From positions 248,001 to 312,000 of the forward strand of contig CAOLHI010000422.1 in NCBI GenBank assembly GCA_948474755.1: 64,000 nucleotides of DNA, read 5' to 3'. This stretch comes from Ctenosaura bakeri. Lineage: Eukaryota > Chordata > Lepidosauria > Squamata > Iguanidae. Shown piece after piece: positions 23,985-35,586 of the stretch. Below the pieces are notes generated by a model. That model did no database searches, was not told the DNA's origin, and saw only the letters and a program-made list of their open reading frames with translations. Numbering within the stretch: position 1 is the first letter of the stretch; every line of letters starts with the position of its first letter. Position numbers and translations under genes: made by a program.

Positions 23985-24415
23985 TTTTGTTGTTAATTGC
24001 ACTCAAGTTAACTTCGACTTATGTTGTCACTATGAATAAGAGACCTCAAAGTCTCCCTGTTATCCCCAGCCCTACTCAGGTCTCCGAGATTCAGAGCTGT
24101 TCCTTCCTTGATTGAGTCTACCCACCTGTAATAAGGGTTTCCTCTTTTCCTACTGCCTTCCACCTTACCAAGCATTATTGATTTTTTTTCTAATGAGTTG
24201 TATCTTCTAATGACATGTCCAAAGTACAACAGTTTCAGTTTAGTCATCTATGCTTCTAGGCTTGATTTGTTCTTGCATCCCTTTATTCATGTGTGTTTGA
24301 CAATCCAGGGTATCTGCAGAACTCTTCTCCAGCAACACATTTCAGATCAGTTGATTTTCTTCTTACCAGGTTTCTTAACTGTCCATCTTCCACAATGATG
24401 CATAAAAATTGGATA
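23985..24415 (-). mobile_element. BovB/RTE LINE 3' fragment, minus orientation
   Basis: Minus-strand frame 24247-24008 reads LLYFGHVIRRYNSLEKKSIM, then LGKVEGSRKRGNPYYRWVDS, then an IKEG...RSLIH segment, the C-terminus of BovB/RTE. Its tail on the minus strand includes AACTTGAGTGCAATTAACAA. Upstream degraded coding continues to about 24415. Confidence 0.82.
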
Positions 24416-24419
24416 TCTA

Positions 24420-25640
24420 AGAAATTCCCATGTAGTTAATAACAATAATATAAAAATTCAACACATAAAATATTAAAGCAATTATACCAATAAGGGTCTG
24501 ATTGATATTTCAGTTGAACAGAACTTTGAAACATAAACATCGGTAGCAGGTGCTGAAAACAAAGCAACATTGGCACAGGCTAACCATTAACTGGCGTGGA
24601 ATCCCATGTAGAAGAAACTGCGCTGTTAAAAAGTTGTGCTTCAAGAAACCTAAATGATTTGTGAAATCACAAGGACGACTTCTTCGGATGACCTCAGTTA
24701 CCAGACACACTGTTAACTGTAATTTTGCTCCTGAGTCCAGATGCCTTCCCCACTGATTACCTGCAGGGAGCCCCGGATCTGACTCAGGACTTTAATGTAG
24801 GAGTAGGCGGCTTTAATCCCCTGTATCCACCTTCAGTGGTCTGATCTGGATCAGACCAGATCAGACCTATTATTCCTAAAATATGTATTGCCAAAAAAAA
24901 AAAAAGACCACTTTCTTTCCATGAGTTATTTTTTATAATTTACATTTCAGGCATGGAGGAAGACTGTTTCACTTTGGGACCAGAATGGAAGGCAGAAGGT
25001 TAAAGCCCCTTAACCATCACTATGTTGTGGTCTCAGTTTGGATTGGGGACCCCATGCTGGCAGTCTATGGGAATAAAGAACCCTGCAGCTAATGGCAGAA
25101 CTGCACAGTTAAGGTCATTTATAGTTTGGCCCTCAGTAAAGATGATTTTCTTTTACCTTTATGAGTAACTTAAAGTAACCTGTTCCATTGTTTCTTTAAT
25201 GCAATACACTGAAGGTAAATGTTTTTTCTGTATCTGATGATTATACCTTTTCTGGGACAGTCAGTTCTTAGAACTGAGTATACTTGTGGTGGATTCATGT
25301 TGCTAAGTTCATTGTTTCTTTTGTCAGCCTGTGAAATCTGACCGTGCTTGAATCAGCCCCCCTCCGTCCCTCCCTGTATGAAACTTTGAAACAGCAGGAC
25401 TTGGCAGCAGTTGCTTTTTTAATGTTCAGTGTACCAGAGCTAGTGTCTCTTTAGGAAGGCATGTTAAATAAAAGTAAACAAATGAGTGTGCTCATTTGTT
25501 TATCTAGTTAGCGATTTGTTTGTTTTAGCTCTCCTACTTGCCTTAGGCTTAAGGTGGCTTCCTATAAAGCCTCAATATAAAAAGCAACTACAATAAAACA
25601 GAACAGAGAGCCGCTTGGCCTTAGTTGCACTAAATATAAG
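24420..25640. other. Intron 2 interval without features
   Basis: A small inverted motif GGTCTGAT..ATCAGACC occurs at 24838-24857 beside a 13-nt poly-A. No gene. Confidence 0.5.
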
Positions 25641-25647
25641 TAAAATA

Positions 25648-25745
25648 CAGCAACATCCAAAATCCACCAAACATCAATACCTTTATTGGGCCAACCAGAA
25701 ATGCACAAGAGAAGTTACTTTTCTGTTGCTAATGGAGTTGGGTGG

Positions 25746-25781
<36 letters not shown>

Positions 25782-26068
25782 TGGCCTAGATTTTATGACT
25801 CTTTGTCTCCCAGTGCCCACATGGCCAAAGAGGGGAGTGACCTCTGCCTGCATTGACTCCCTTCAGACCATCTAACTGACAACAACAAAAACAACATCTT
25901 GACAAAATGTAGACTGGTGACTCTATCATCATACTGTAATTTTTTTCTTCTCCTGTATGATTCCTGATAAAGAAGCCAGTGGAGCTTTGAAAGCTTGTAT
26001 AATAGATTTTGTGTATTTTTCAATGGCTCAATATAATTGCTGTTTTGTGAATTTTGGATGTTGTTGTA
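25648..26068. mobile_element. Possible Penelope-like terminal element
   Basis: The ends CAACATCCAAAATCCACCA (left) and GAATTTTGGATGTTG (right) are inverted. Inside are ACCTTTATTGGGCCAACCA and TTCCTGATAAAGAAGCCAGT, phrases I associate with Penelope-like element ends. Assignment is tentative. Confidence 0.4.
25746..25782 (+). repeat. (TTG)n microsatellite
   Basis: About twelve TTG units, inside the possible Penelope-like element. Confidence 0.95.
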
Positions 26069-26069
26069 T

Positions 26070-26990
26070 ATTGTAGTATGGCTAGTGCTATTACCCCTAC
26101 ATATCTTTTCTAAATATCAGTGATTTTAATAGGTAAAGTACTTAACAAAACATTACAGAGTTCTCCGGATGATTTCTGCACTAGGTGAACTGATCTATGA
26201 GGATAGCAAACCTCTTTCAAATAGGGACGATGAGGGTGAAAAAGTGTATGGTGAGCAATCCAGTTTTGTGAATTTTAGATTTGTATATTTTAATGGATGA
26301 TTTGTTTCAAGATATCTTTCTCAGGAGTTACCGCCCACTCACACCCCAAGGAAATAAAACTTTCAAAAATGGAATTATTTTCTGCTACTGTCATCAGGTT
26401 TCACTTGGTTTCACAGTATTCCACATATTAAAGCTGCAGAACTAGTATGTTACATTAAATTAGAGCACAGTCCATCAGAGAAAAGCAGTTGATTGGTTTG
26501 TGACAGAAAACGAATTACCAGTTTATCACTATGATTGATTACAATTTTAAACAAATCATATAGTAGCAGTTTGTGTTACACATTTGCTACTGCAGTATGA
26601 CCACTTCAGTATTATTTCTGTTTTGAATTATTTAACATGGGATGAGTTTGCTTTTAGGGTAATATTTTTTTTCATATTAAGTATACTGAAATTCATAATC
26701 TTGGAGATCAGGAAGTGTTAAAATTCCAATAAATTATGAAGTTATGCCATCCCTTAATACCCTTAACATGCTTCCTTACACCATGCATTATCCAAGAGTA
26801 ACCATACTTGATTGTTTTTGTTGTGCACATTTATTCCTGCAGTATCAAGGACACAAGCCAAAGAGGTGTGTCTCGTCACATAGTACTGTTTTGTGACCAT
26901 AGCATACTGATGATCTTTTGGTTCAATTCTGGTATCACATCATACCATTAGTTATGTTTAGAGTGGTTTGCAAACATGCTTGAGAACCAT
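26070..26990. other. Intron 2 interval without features
   Basis: AT-rich, with nothing recognised up to the palindrome at 26992. Confidence 0.6.
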
Positions 26991-26991
26991 A

Positions 26992-27086
26992 CCATCATGG
27001 TGTGAGTTTCTCAGTCTGCACTGCAAAGCATGATTATTATTCTATCATGCTTTGCAATGCAGACTGAGAAACTCAAGCCATGATGG
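26992..27086. repeat. 95-bp palindrome (43-bp arms, 9-nt loop) at the CR1 edge
   Basis: The arms 26992-27034 and 27044-27086 pair with only three mismatches around TATTATTCT. It directly abuts a CR1 copy that has lost its last ~20 bp. Its sequence is unlike the GGCC-ended palindromes. Confidence 0.85.
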
Positions 27087-28665
27087 AGACCACAGGGGCC
27101 ATCCAGTCCAGCTTCCTGCTATGCAGGGACACACATCAAAGCACCCCCAATGTGAGAAATAGCTGGGGGGAGCTCATAAAGGAATTAGGCACAAGATTGA
27201 GTGAACCACATTTATTTTAAGTATTCATTCTGCAGAAGAGGGTGCTCATAAAGAGGACACCACAGTGTTGTTTTTATTACCTGCCCCCTCCCCAGCTCAA
27301 GTTTTTCCCTCCTCTGGAATCCCATTGGAAAGGACCCCAGGTTTTACAGCCTATCTGGTTTGCCTAAGAAGTTTACATCTCCCCTTCCCCACATTTACAG
27401 TGTATCTTATTTCTCATGTTACATTCAAAGTGTCTCGTTAACAGTTTAAAACAAAAACAAAAACCCTCCTTTACCCTGATCCATCTCTGCCTTCCTCTTG
27501 GTATGCCCTATCAATCAGTTGTCCTCCTCCAGTATGTCTTATCAACAAGGTTTGAGACAGAGGCCTCCTGTTACTTGCCATAACAGCAGTTTGAAGATGC
27601 AGGGTCTTAGAGGCCCTCTTTTGCTTTCTTATAGTTTATGGAAAGCAGTTTAATTAGAGTGTATTGCAGAAGCTAAAATATAAAATATGCTGAAATATAT
27701 GTGTAAATATATCTAAAATATGTGTTACACAAATAAGCTAAACTATATGCTACTAATACATACATGCTACTAATACTGTATACCAAGTGCAGAAGCTAAA
27801 AATATATCTAAAATATATGTTATTTCTCTCACCCAACAGATGACCATCCAGCCTTTGTTTAAACCTCTAAAGAAGGAGACTCCACCATACTCTGAGGCAG
27901 CATATTCCACTGCCAGACAGTTCTGACCATCAGGAAGTTCTTCCTGAGGCTCAGGTGGAATCCCTTTTCCTGTAGTTTGAATCCATTGCTCCTTCTTCTA
28001 GTTTCTGGAGCAGTGGAAAACAAGCCCGTTCCCTCTTTGATATGACATCTTTTCAAATATTTAAACATAGCTATCATTTCCCCTCTTAACATTCTCTTCT
28101 GCAGACTAAACATACCCAGCTCCCTAAGCTGCTCCTTGTAGGGCATGGCTTCCAGACCCTCCACCATTTAGGTTATCCTCCTCTGGACACATTCCAGCTT
28201 GTCTATATCCTTCTTGAAATGAGGTGCCCAGAACTGGACACAGTATACCAGATGAAGTCTGACCAAAGCAGAATAGAATGGTACTATTACTTTTCTGGAT
28301 CTAGACACCATACTCCTGTTGATACAACCAAGAATCACATTGGCTTTCTTGACTGCTGCATCACACTACTGACTCACATTCAGCTTATGATCTACTAATA
28401 CTCCTAGATCCCTTTCACATGTACTGTTGTCCAGCCAGGTGTTTTCCCTCCTGTATTTGTGCATTTCATTTTTTCTGCCTAGATATAGGACCTTACATTT
28501 CTCTCTGTTGAAATTCATTTTGTTAGCCTTGGCCCAGTTCTCCAATCTGTCAAGGTCATTTTGAATTTTGATCCTGTCCTCAGGGGTATTAGCAACCCCT
28601 CCCAGTTTGGTATCATCTGCAGATTTGATCAGCATGCTCTCTGTTCCTTCTTCCAAGTCTTTGAT
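27087..28665 (-). mobile_element. CR1 LINE 3' half, minus orientation, interrupted by an LTR
   Basis: The minus strand reads, in order, KSADDTKLGGVANTPEDRI and LGRKNEMHKYR (RT palm/thumb, 28656-28366), later LREAGMF-like text and [20 protein letters not shown] (28167-27859), then the 3' end near 27087. It is therefore longer than the 16640 and 17368 copies. A 681-bp LTR (27151-27831) splits it with a clean 5-bp duplication. Frames are broken. Confidence 0.88.
27151..27831 (-). mobile_element. Solo LTR inside CR1, 5-bp TSD (CCCAA)
   Basis: Begins TGTGAGAAATA and ends TATTTCTCTCA, so it has TG..CA ends with short inverted termini. The CR1 sequence CCCAA is duplicated at 27146-27150 and 27832-27836. 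On the minus strand an AATAAA signal lies near 27210, about 60 nt before the 3' end, giving the orientation. A second copy lies at 33235-33878. No internal retroviral genes are present, so this is a solo LTR. Confidence 0.85.
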
Positions 28666-29999
28666 TTAGACCAACTTGTATCCTTTTGTTTTCAATCTCT
28701 TCAACACTTAGCTTTCTAGGTTCCTTCTTGTCAGCATAGCACGGCAGCCTGTTCACCTGATCCTGTGTCTTTGCCAGTAATACTTTATGATTTCATACAG
28801 TGGTTTGTACAAACTGTGGTTTGTAAAAAAAAAACCCAGTTTTATCCTGATTTGACAGCTGCTCACAAAATATGGTTTATATGCTAGCATAGATTCATAC
28901 ATAACAGCAGACCATGGCCCTGTTCAGTTGTCATGTTGCTGCCCCTGTGTTAAGTGAGTGTTTGTGCAGACCTATACAGTACTCTTTTCTTTTGTCTAAA
29001 TGTACACCTGGAGCTGGGAACATGACAGCTCTGGATGCCACTTCTGCCCATACACACCTGATGATGTGCCAGTCCCCTCATGATATTTATATGTTTAAAA
29101 AGTATATCTCCCCACCATGAACAAACAAATCATTTCAAAGGAAATTTCCACTTAAGTCCAGAGGCATTCTTATGAGTGAGAATGAGGACTGGCTGCAAGA
29201 TGAGGCTTTGCCTTCACAAATGCCCAGCTACCACAGAAGATTAATGTCTGTCGTCTGATAAATTTAGGGTTTCAGTTAAGGTTATGGATCTGAAGAAGGC
29301 ACTGCAGATATTGAGGATGCCAATATGGGTTTAAGGAGGACTAAGAAAGGCAATGAGGGAAGCCAACAGAGAGAAGGAGACAAAAGCCGTTAGGAGAGAG
29401 GGAGAAGCAAAAAAAACAACACCAGAAGAGACAGAAAAGCAGCTGGGATAAGACAAGAAAGGAGAGGAGATTGCTGGTGAAGGATGCGCTGGGGTGAAAG
29501 AAAGCAGATTGAGAGAGAAAAAGCTTCTGCATGCCTCCCCTTTCTCTGAGAGTCCTAGAATTTATGTAGATGAGAGGAGATTCTCTCTCTCTCCTGCTCT
29601 CTCCCCCTCATTCCCCTCTCAGTCCATCTCTAAATCCATTCTGTGTTCCTTGCTTCTCAAATACAATTTTATAAGTGTAAAAGCAAAATTTAACTCAGTT
29701 TAAACCAAATCTACAGCAGAGATGATATACAGAGCTCCTTAATCTTAACTTTGCCTCCTTAATCTTAACTTTGCCCCTTTTGTATTCTTCCCTGCTAACC
29801 TTAGTGGAGCCTTTGTGAAGCTGGATTGTTTGCAGCAACATTGCTTCTTCCATTAAGGTGTTACTGCTTAGCCTATTTCCTTTCCTCGAAGTTTTATCTC
29901 TGTGAAAGGAAGTTAACTAAATGCACAATGCAGTGCCTATGTAGTGATGTTAATAAACTTCTTTGTATGAATATCTAGTTGTAATCCTCACAATTATGT
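28666..29999. other. Intron 2 interval, partly purine-rich
   Basis: 29330-29530 is strongly G/A-rich on + and then flips to a C/T-rich run at 29535-29635. A perfect 20-nt tandem duplication lies at 29735-29774. No gene. Confidence 0.6.
29735..29774 (+). repeat. Perfect 20-nt tandem duplication
   Basis: Two exact 20-nt units lie head to tail (29735-29754, 29755-29774), which suggests a recent slippage event. Confidence 0.95.
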
Positions 30000-30135
30000 A
30001 AGATCAGTCAGTATTCTTATCTGTCAATTTACAGATGAGCCGGAGAGGAACTGACTTGCTGAGGCCCACCCAGTGAGTTCATGGCACAAACAAGACTCAA
30101 ATACAGGCATTTCCTGATTTGTAACCTAGCCTGAT
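29990..30135 (+). repeat. MIR/CORE-SINE fragment
   Basis: TTTACAGATGAGCCGGAGAG and CTGACTTGCTGAGGCCCACC match the conserved MIR core ('tttacagatgaggaaactga...'), followed by a diverged 'tcaaatacagg' segment. Confidence 0.7.
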
Positions 30136-30139
30136 TGGC

Positions 30140-31985
30140 ACTACAGTACAGTACACAATACCATAGCAGCTTCTAAATGAGAATCATGTACTTGGGGGCA
30201 GGGGAAGTGTCAGGTTTCAAACATTATGGAGGGGGGTTATATTTTTTGTGTATTTTTGTTTTGTTTTTGGTCTAAATAATCAGTTAAAGACTTTTGCATA
30301 GAAGAGTTCTGTCTGGGATCTGGCTTCCTCTTTCTTCCAGTTGTCCACAAAATGCTGTAAGATTTCTAAAAGAGAGAGAGAAAGTGCATTCTGCCAACAA
30401 ACTGGCGTAGTAGGTTTGTAGCACTTAGACTAGACTCTGCTGGTTTGAATATCATAGGCAAGTGAACAAACGTAAGTCTTGTAAGCAAGGTAAATGTGGT
30501 AGAGGAGAAGGGCAGAATGTAGAAGTACTCAGTCTTGTTGCTTGTTTCCACTCCAGCTGATGACATTGCGTCTGAACCAGGCTCCTAAAATCGTGGAAAA
30601 AAATTCCTCATATCCTCCTTGACTGGGGATTTATTTTGAATTAAGTTGCACTTTTAAAAGAATGTATTTTATGTCAGTATTTTTATGTCAGTGGTAATGG
30701 GGAACAATTTTGTGTATATCCAATTGCACTAAAAAGCATGAGATAATACAGTCTACCAGTAAAATGATAAATGAGCATTTCTGTTTTTTCTTCTTTACTG
30801 ATTTGTTTTTGCCTCTGCTGCTTTCATGCCCCTTTCTGTATTTCTGAAGACAGTTTTAATGGTTCAGGGATAGTGGGAGGACAAGGGAGGGATTGCTTAA
30901 AATCAGAAGAAAGTGGTTCTTGGTGTTCCCCCTCAGTTCTATGCCACAGCTCACCCTCTGTATTAAGGTGTCTTAGCACTAGGGAATGGTGCTTGGGAGA
31001 CTTCCAAACTCTTGGATGACTGGGAGAGTTATCTTCTGCCAATAACATCAACAGATGTTTTCCTAGTTCTGTCCTTCTATGTGTTCAATCCAGAATAGTA
31101 GGTTCTCTTTTGTGGCTATGACTGATTGCCATTTGATTAAGACTAATGCATGTGCTTTCCTCTTTTTTTTTCCCCTCTTGTACACAGTTTTCCAGAGGTA
31201 CAGATCCAAAGTAAATAATGTGCAATCCTGGCCAGGCCACGCTAGCCTTTTCAATCTCTGAGTTTAAAAATGCTTATGAGTATGTTAGATTTTTAGTCAG
31301 TCAGAATTTTCTTGTCTATATTAAAACTCTATGAAGTCCAACAGAAAATTAATTGTATTCTGATTTGAAGGATAGAGCAAAAGAATGATGTTCTCTTATA
31401 TTTTACTTCCAGTTCTCTGGTGTGAGTACCTGTGGTTAGGTTGCTAAAATGGCAAGAATGATGCACAATGGGAAGTTGTTAGAAAGTTTTTAAAGGTATT
31501 GAAAATTTTCGGGAGAAAAAACCTAAAGGGAACAAATCTGTGTAAGGACAAAATACAGTGGTGCAGAAGATTAGGGAGACACAAAGCTAAAGAGGAGAGG
31601 GAATATAATAAAGTAACTGAAAGAGGGGAATAGAGAAAGAGACATGTGAGATTTAGAAATTGTAATGCAGACCTTCTGTTGTCTGGAGAGGTCATTTTCT
31701 GGTTCATACTAAAGATCGATACCCCAAGCACAGAACTGAAATTTGCCTCAATGGAGAAATAAATTTTGCTAATGAAACTGAGATTGGACATGTTTGGAGA
31801 TGACCTTCCAGATGAAGGAGAGGTGACAAAAGGAGAAGCAAACCTGTTCGTTGTAGCTTAGTTCCTACATCTTATTACAGCCTAGCAACATAGTTCAACT
31901 AAATTCTGTAGTGTAATTTATAAGAATCCTGAAATGTTATCTGTTGCTTTTGTTCCAGCTTGGGCAGAGCAGTCGTTACGTACCA
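30140..31985. other. Intron 2 interval without confident features
   Basis: No recognised gene or repeat. Short frames at 30771-31261 and 31444-31791 have no family resemblance. Confidence 0.55.
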
Positions 31986-31987
31986 GG

Positions 31988-32868
31988 GTACCTCAGTTAA
32001 CAAAGCCTCTGACCAAGAAGTTCCTTTTTACAAAGTCATTTTTATGCCTTCTTTCTTCCTTATCATCTGTATAGCTGGAATTTTTTAAGCAGCATTGGCA
32101 TTGGGATGATGGGGGGGCTGGAGCAACATAGACTCTCATCAGGACCCCATCACACTCCATTCTTATAGCACTGTTACTCCATTTTAACTCTATGGCAGCA
32201 TTCTGTGGAATTCTGGGACTTGTAACTTAGTGAAGCCCAAAAGCTCTTTGGCTAAAAATTCTAAATGCTTCTTCCTAAATTGCAAATCCCAGGATTCCAT
32301 AGGATGGATCCATGGCAATTTAAGTGGAATAATAGTGCTATAATAGTGTAGTGTGATAGTGTCAGATTGCAGCAGCATGTCTACCATAAACAGTGCAATA
32401 AAAGCTTGAGCTGGCAAAGAATGGGAATTAGTCCAGCCAATTCTACTGTAACTGTGTCTGTCTGTCTGTAACGGGCAACTTGAACAGCGGATATCTCCAT
32501 AATCCCTTACTGAGTGTGCATGGATAGCAAAACAGAAAACGGAAAATTAAATAAGTCCGCCTCATCATCTGCTCCAAGCATGTTAAAAAATAAAACAAAA
32601 CACAGAGGTGTAAGCTTAGTAGGTGGAATGGGAAATCATAAGAAAAGTGGAAACCTACACAAGGGTTACCTGACCTAGTTGTTTCATTTCGCCTGTGCAT
32701 ATTGTTAGTTTTTGATAAAAAGGTTGCTGAAACACATCTAACTCCAATTTTTTGTGGTGCAGGAACCAATCCTTTTTCTTTCCATGTCATTTCTATCTCT
32801 GGCACCAAATTTTCTGTTAAAGAAGTAATGCCCTGGGAACACATCTACTTTATTAAATGGAGTATATA
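31988..32868 (+). mobile_element. Unnamed 0.7-kb TIR repeat family, copy B, with nested insertion
   Basis: Same order of blocks as copy A: GTACCTCAGTTAACAAAGCC at the left end, AGCAGCATGTCTACCATAAA in the middle, GGGAACACATCTACTTTAT at the right. A palindrome-like element is inserted at about 32143-32351, which explains its extra length. Confidence 0.65.
32143..32351. mobile_element. Imperfect palindromic element nested in copy B
   Basis: The arms share CACACT..ATAGCACTGTTA / AATAGTGCTATAATAGTGTA and CATTCTGTGGAATTCTGGGA / CCCAGGATTCCATAGGATGG. CAG flanks both sides (before GACCCC and after AGTGT), a possible 3-bp target duplication. Its arms resemble the GGCC-ended palindromes (ATTCCATAGGAT, GCTATAA), so it may be a distant relative. 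Confidence 0.65.
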
Positions 32869-33059
32869 TCTTTAACAGGCCTACCATGTGATTAAATGTT
32901 ATATCCCTTTCGCTGGTTGGAGGGCTGTGCTGCGTTGGAGTGCTTCATGTCAACTTTTTAGTATAGTCCACTGTTAATAATGGCAAGGTGGCTGTAGGAC
33001 TCTGCTTGATGTGAATTCCCAGTCAGAAATCCCCCATACTTTTCAGATTACACCATAAT

Positions 33060-34185
33060 GGTAATAATAATTAATAATAATATTTATATCCAGCCTTTCT
33101 CCCAACAGTGGGACTCAAGGCAGCAAACAACATTAAAAACAGTACAAATTAAAAGATCCATGAAAGTATAAACATAAAATTTAAAAAAACTTTATAAAGT
33201 TAAAACATTATATGTTAAAAATGTAATAAATAACTTGGAGAAAAAGAAAACTCATGAAGAAATTAGGCACAGGATCAAATGAATCACATTTATTTTAAAT
33301 GCTCATTTTGCAGAAGAGGGTGCCCATAAAGAGGACAGTCCCAGTGTTGGGTACCTCACGTTTTATTCCCTATCCTGACGCAAGTTTTCCCTCCCCTGGG
33401 ATCCCATTGGATAGAACCCCAAGGGTTACAAGCCTATCAGAGTCGCCTAAAAAGTTACATTTTCCCTCTCCCCATATTTACAGTGTATGTGATCATGCAT
33501 TAATCATGCATCTCCCTCGTGCATTGTGTTACATCCCAGGTGACTTATCAGCATTTTCAAAGTACCCCTTTGTGCTCGGCCATGTCCCTATAAATCAGTC
33601 TACTCCTTACATAGGACATGTCTTGTCCTCCTTACAGAGGCCTTGCCTTGTCCTCCTGTGTTATCTGAAAAATACCAATTACCCTTCAAGGTCTTTGGGA
33701 GGCCCTACTATCTCTAAAAATTTTCCTTATTAGACCTATTTTATTACTGGAGCTCAAATACAAAATATGCTAAAATATATGTGTAAATATGTCTAAAATG
33801 TGTTAAAAGCTAATACATATATGTGAGTAATGCATGTCAAGAATACTGCAGAAACTAAAATGTATTTTATTTCTCTCAAAAAATATTAAGTAATACATTT
33901 TTAAAAACTCAAGACTTTAAACAGACTCACACAGCATCTAGAACCCAAACCCAGTCAATTTATAAAAGCCTGATGGCACAAAAATATCTTAACCTGCCAT
34001 TAGAGAGACCCTAAGGACAGAGCCATCCTAGCCCCTCTAGGGAGAGAGTTCCAAAGTCTGGAAGTAGCCACTGAGAAGGCCCTGTTCCCACTGAGAGGTG
34101 GGACAGAGAGAAGGGTTTCTCTGGATGATCTTAAGAGTTCAAATGGGGTCATAAAGGGAGACCTTGTTTGAGATTGAATCAAGTA
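33060..34185 (-). mobile_element. LINE 3' end, L2/CR1-like, minus orientation, split by an LTR
   Basis: Minus-strand 34182-34000 reads RAFSVATSRLWNSLPRGAR, the typical C-terminus of L2/CR1-group LINEs. The terminal segment with TTATATCCAGCCTTTCTCCC lies at 33080. An LTR (33235-33878) sits between them. Related copies lie at 48830 and 58900. The clade is uncertain. Confidence 0.65.
33235..33878 (-). mobile_element. Second copy of the solo LTR
   Basis: Aligns along its whole length with 27151-27831: GAAATTAGGCACAGGAT near the left, ATATTTACAGTGTATGTGAT in the middle, AAAATATATGTGTAAATAT and TTATTTCTCTCA at the right. Its left end is worn and no clear target duplication is visible. The 144-codon frame at 33299-33733 lies inside it and is not a gene. 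Confidence 0.8.
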
Positions 34186-34189
34186 GTCT

Positions 34190-35352
34190 GTTTTAGTCCC
34201 CTTTTAACAGAGATATATACCTAAATAACATACTTTCAAGATTTGCAATTCCAACCTTTTGCATAGATCTTTTAACATGGAGCCCATGTTCTAAACCTTG
34301 GCACCTTAAGGATTAAGGAGATTTGAAGATTAAAAACACGGTTGCTTAAACAAGGAGTAATCTATTGGGAAGATTTAAAATATGCATTTAAAAGGTCAGA
34401 CTAAGGCTCCCAAATATATATCAGAGGAATTAGAAACATACATCCAAAATACAATAATACTGACAAGGTTAAAAGAAAACAAGCAGGTAAAAAAAATTAG
34501 TTGTATAGCTAAATACAGCTAAATATGAAGAAAAGTGTTTGTGTGTAAGTAGGCCTTAAAAAGGAAAGGAAATGACAGCCTAAATACCATATAGCAATAT
34601 ATCGGTATGGTTAACTGTGGTGAGAAGGCGTTTCTTAGAGGTGACTTGGAATCCTAGCATGATTTCAATAGGAAAGGGAACGTAGTATTTTGGAGTGGGA
34701 TGGAAGTCTGAGAGTGAGCAGTGAGGTTTTCAAAGAGACCAGAGTGAGAAATTTTAGAAGGGAAAAAGAGGTGATCAGAAATGGGTTTACAGACAACCTG
34801 TCAGAATCTCAGACAAGAAAAGACTGAGAACAAAGTTTTTTAAAGAAGCAATGAGGGGCAGAGACAAGAGGTGAAATTTTGTTTGAAAAGAGGAAGCCAC
34901 ATAAGAACAATTCTGTTATGGATCTGGAAACTATGTGTTTGTGATGGGATTTGTTTGTGAGAATAAGCAGAAGTTAGTGTTAGTGATCTCCTTATCGTGG
35001 CTGCTTCCAGACTTGGGCAGAGTTGCTCTGTGAGTAGAGAATGAGGGTCCTTCTTGGTGTGAGGTGAGGAGGGGACCCTTTGCATTGCCACCAATGTCTT
35101 AAATCATTTACAAGTCCAAGTGACAGATACCAGGAGATGTTTCAGTGATAGATGAGGTGACATAGGTGGAAGAAAGGCAGACACATAACTTTTTTCCTAT
35201 GTCCCTGTGGTATGTAAGTTTTTTAAAAAGGGTATGAGAAGAGCTTTAAAAAGTTAAAATAAAATAAGATACTGTTAGTGCATGTTTTTGTGGCTGTGCT
35301 CTTTAGGCAAGGTAATTTGCAAACGTTGAGACAGTAGTTCAAAACTGAACTC
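34190..35352. other. Intron 2 interval without features
   Basis: The stretch at 34600-35100 is G/A-rich on + and repeat-like, but I cannot assign it. Confidence 0.5.
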
Positions 35353-35354
35353 AA

Positions 35355-35586
35355 GAACCAATGTAGTGTCGTGGTATGAACGTTGGGCTAAGACTCTGAA
35401 GACCAGAGTTTGAATCCCCGCTTGGCCATGGAAGCCCACTGGGTGAACTTGGAAAAGTCACACTATCTCAGCCTCAGAGGGAAGCAAGAACAAATCTTCC
35501 CTCAGAGCAAATCTTGTCAAGAATACCCTGTGATAGTTTCTCCTTAAGAAGCGTCATTCGTCAGAAACATGTTGTAGGCACGCAGT
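35355..35586 (+). mobile_element. tRNA-derived squamate SINE
   Basis: AACCAATGTAGTGTCGTGG head, GAGTTTGAATCCCCGCTTGG B-box region, GTCAGAAACATGTTGTAGGC worn tail. Confidence 0.88.

Noticed and set aside
32443..32844. 133-codon minus-strand open frame
   Set aside because: Lies inside copy B of the unnamed repeat and is not open in copy A.
33299..33733. 144-codon plus-strand open frame
   Set aside because: Lies inside an LTR copy, antisense to its orientation; not open in the first copy.
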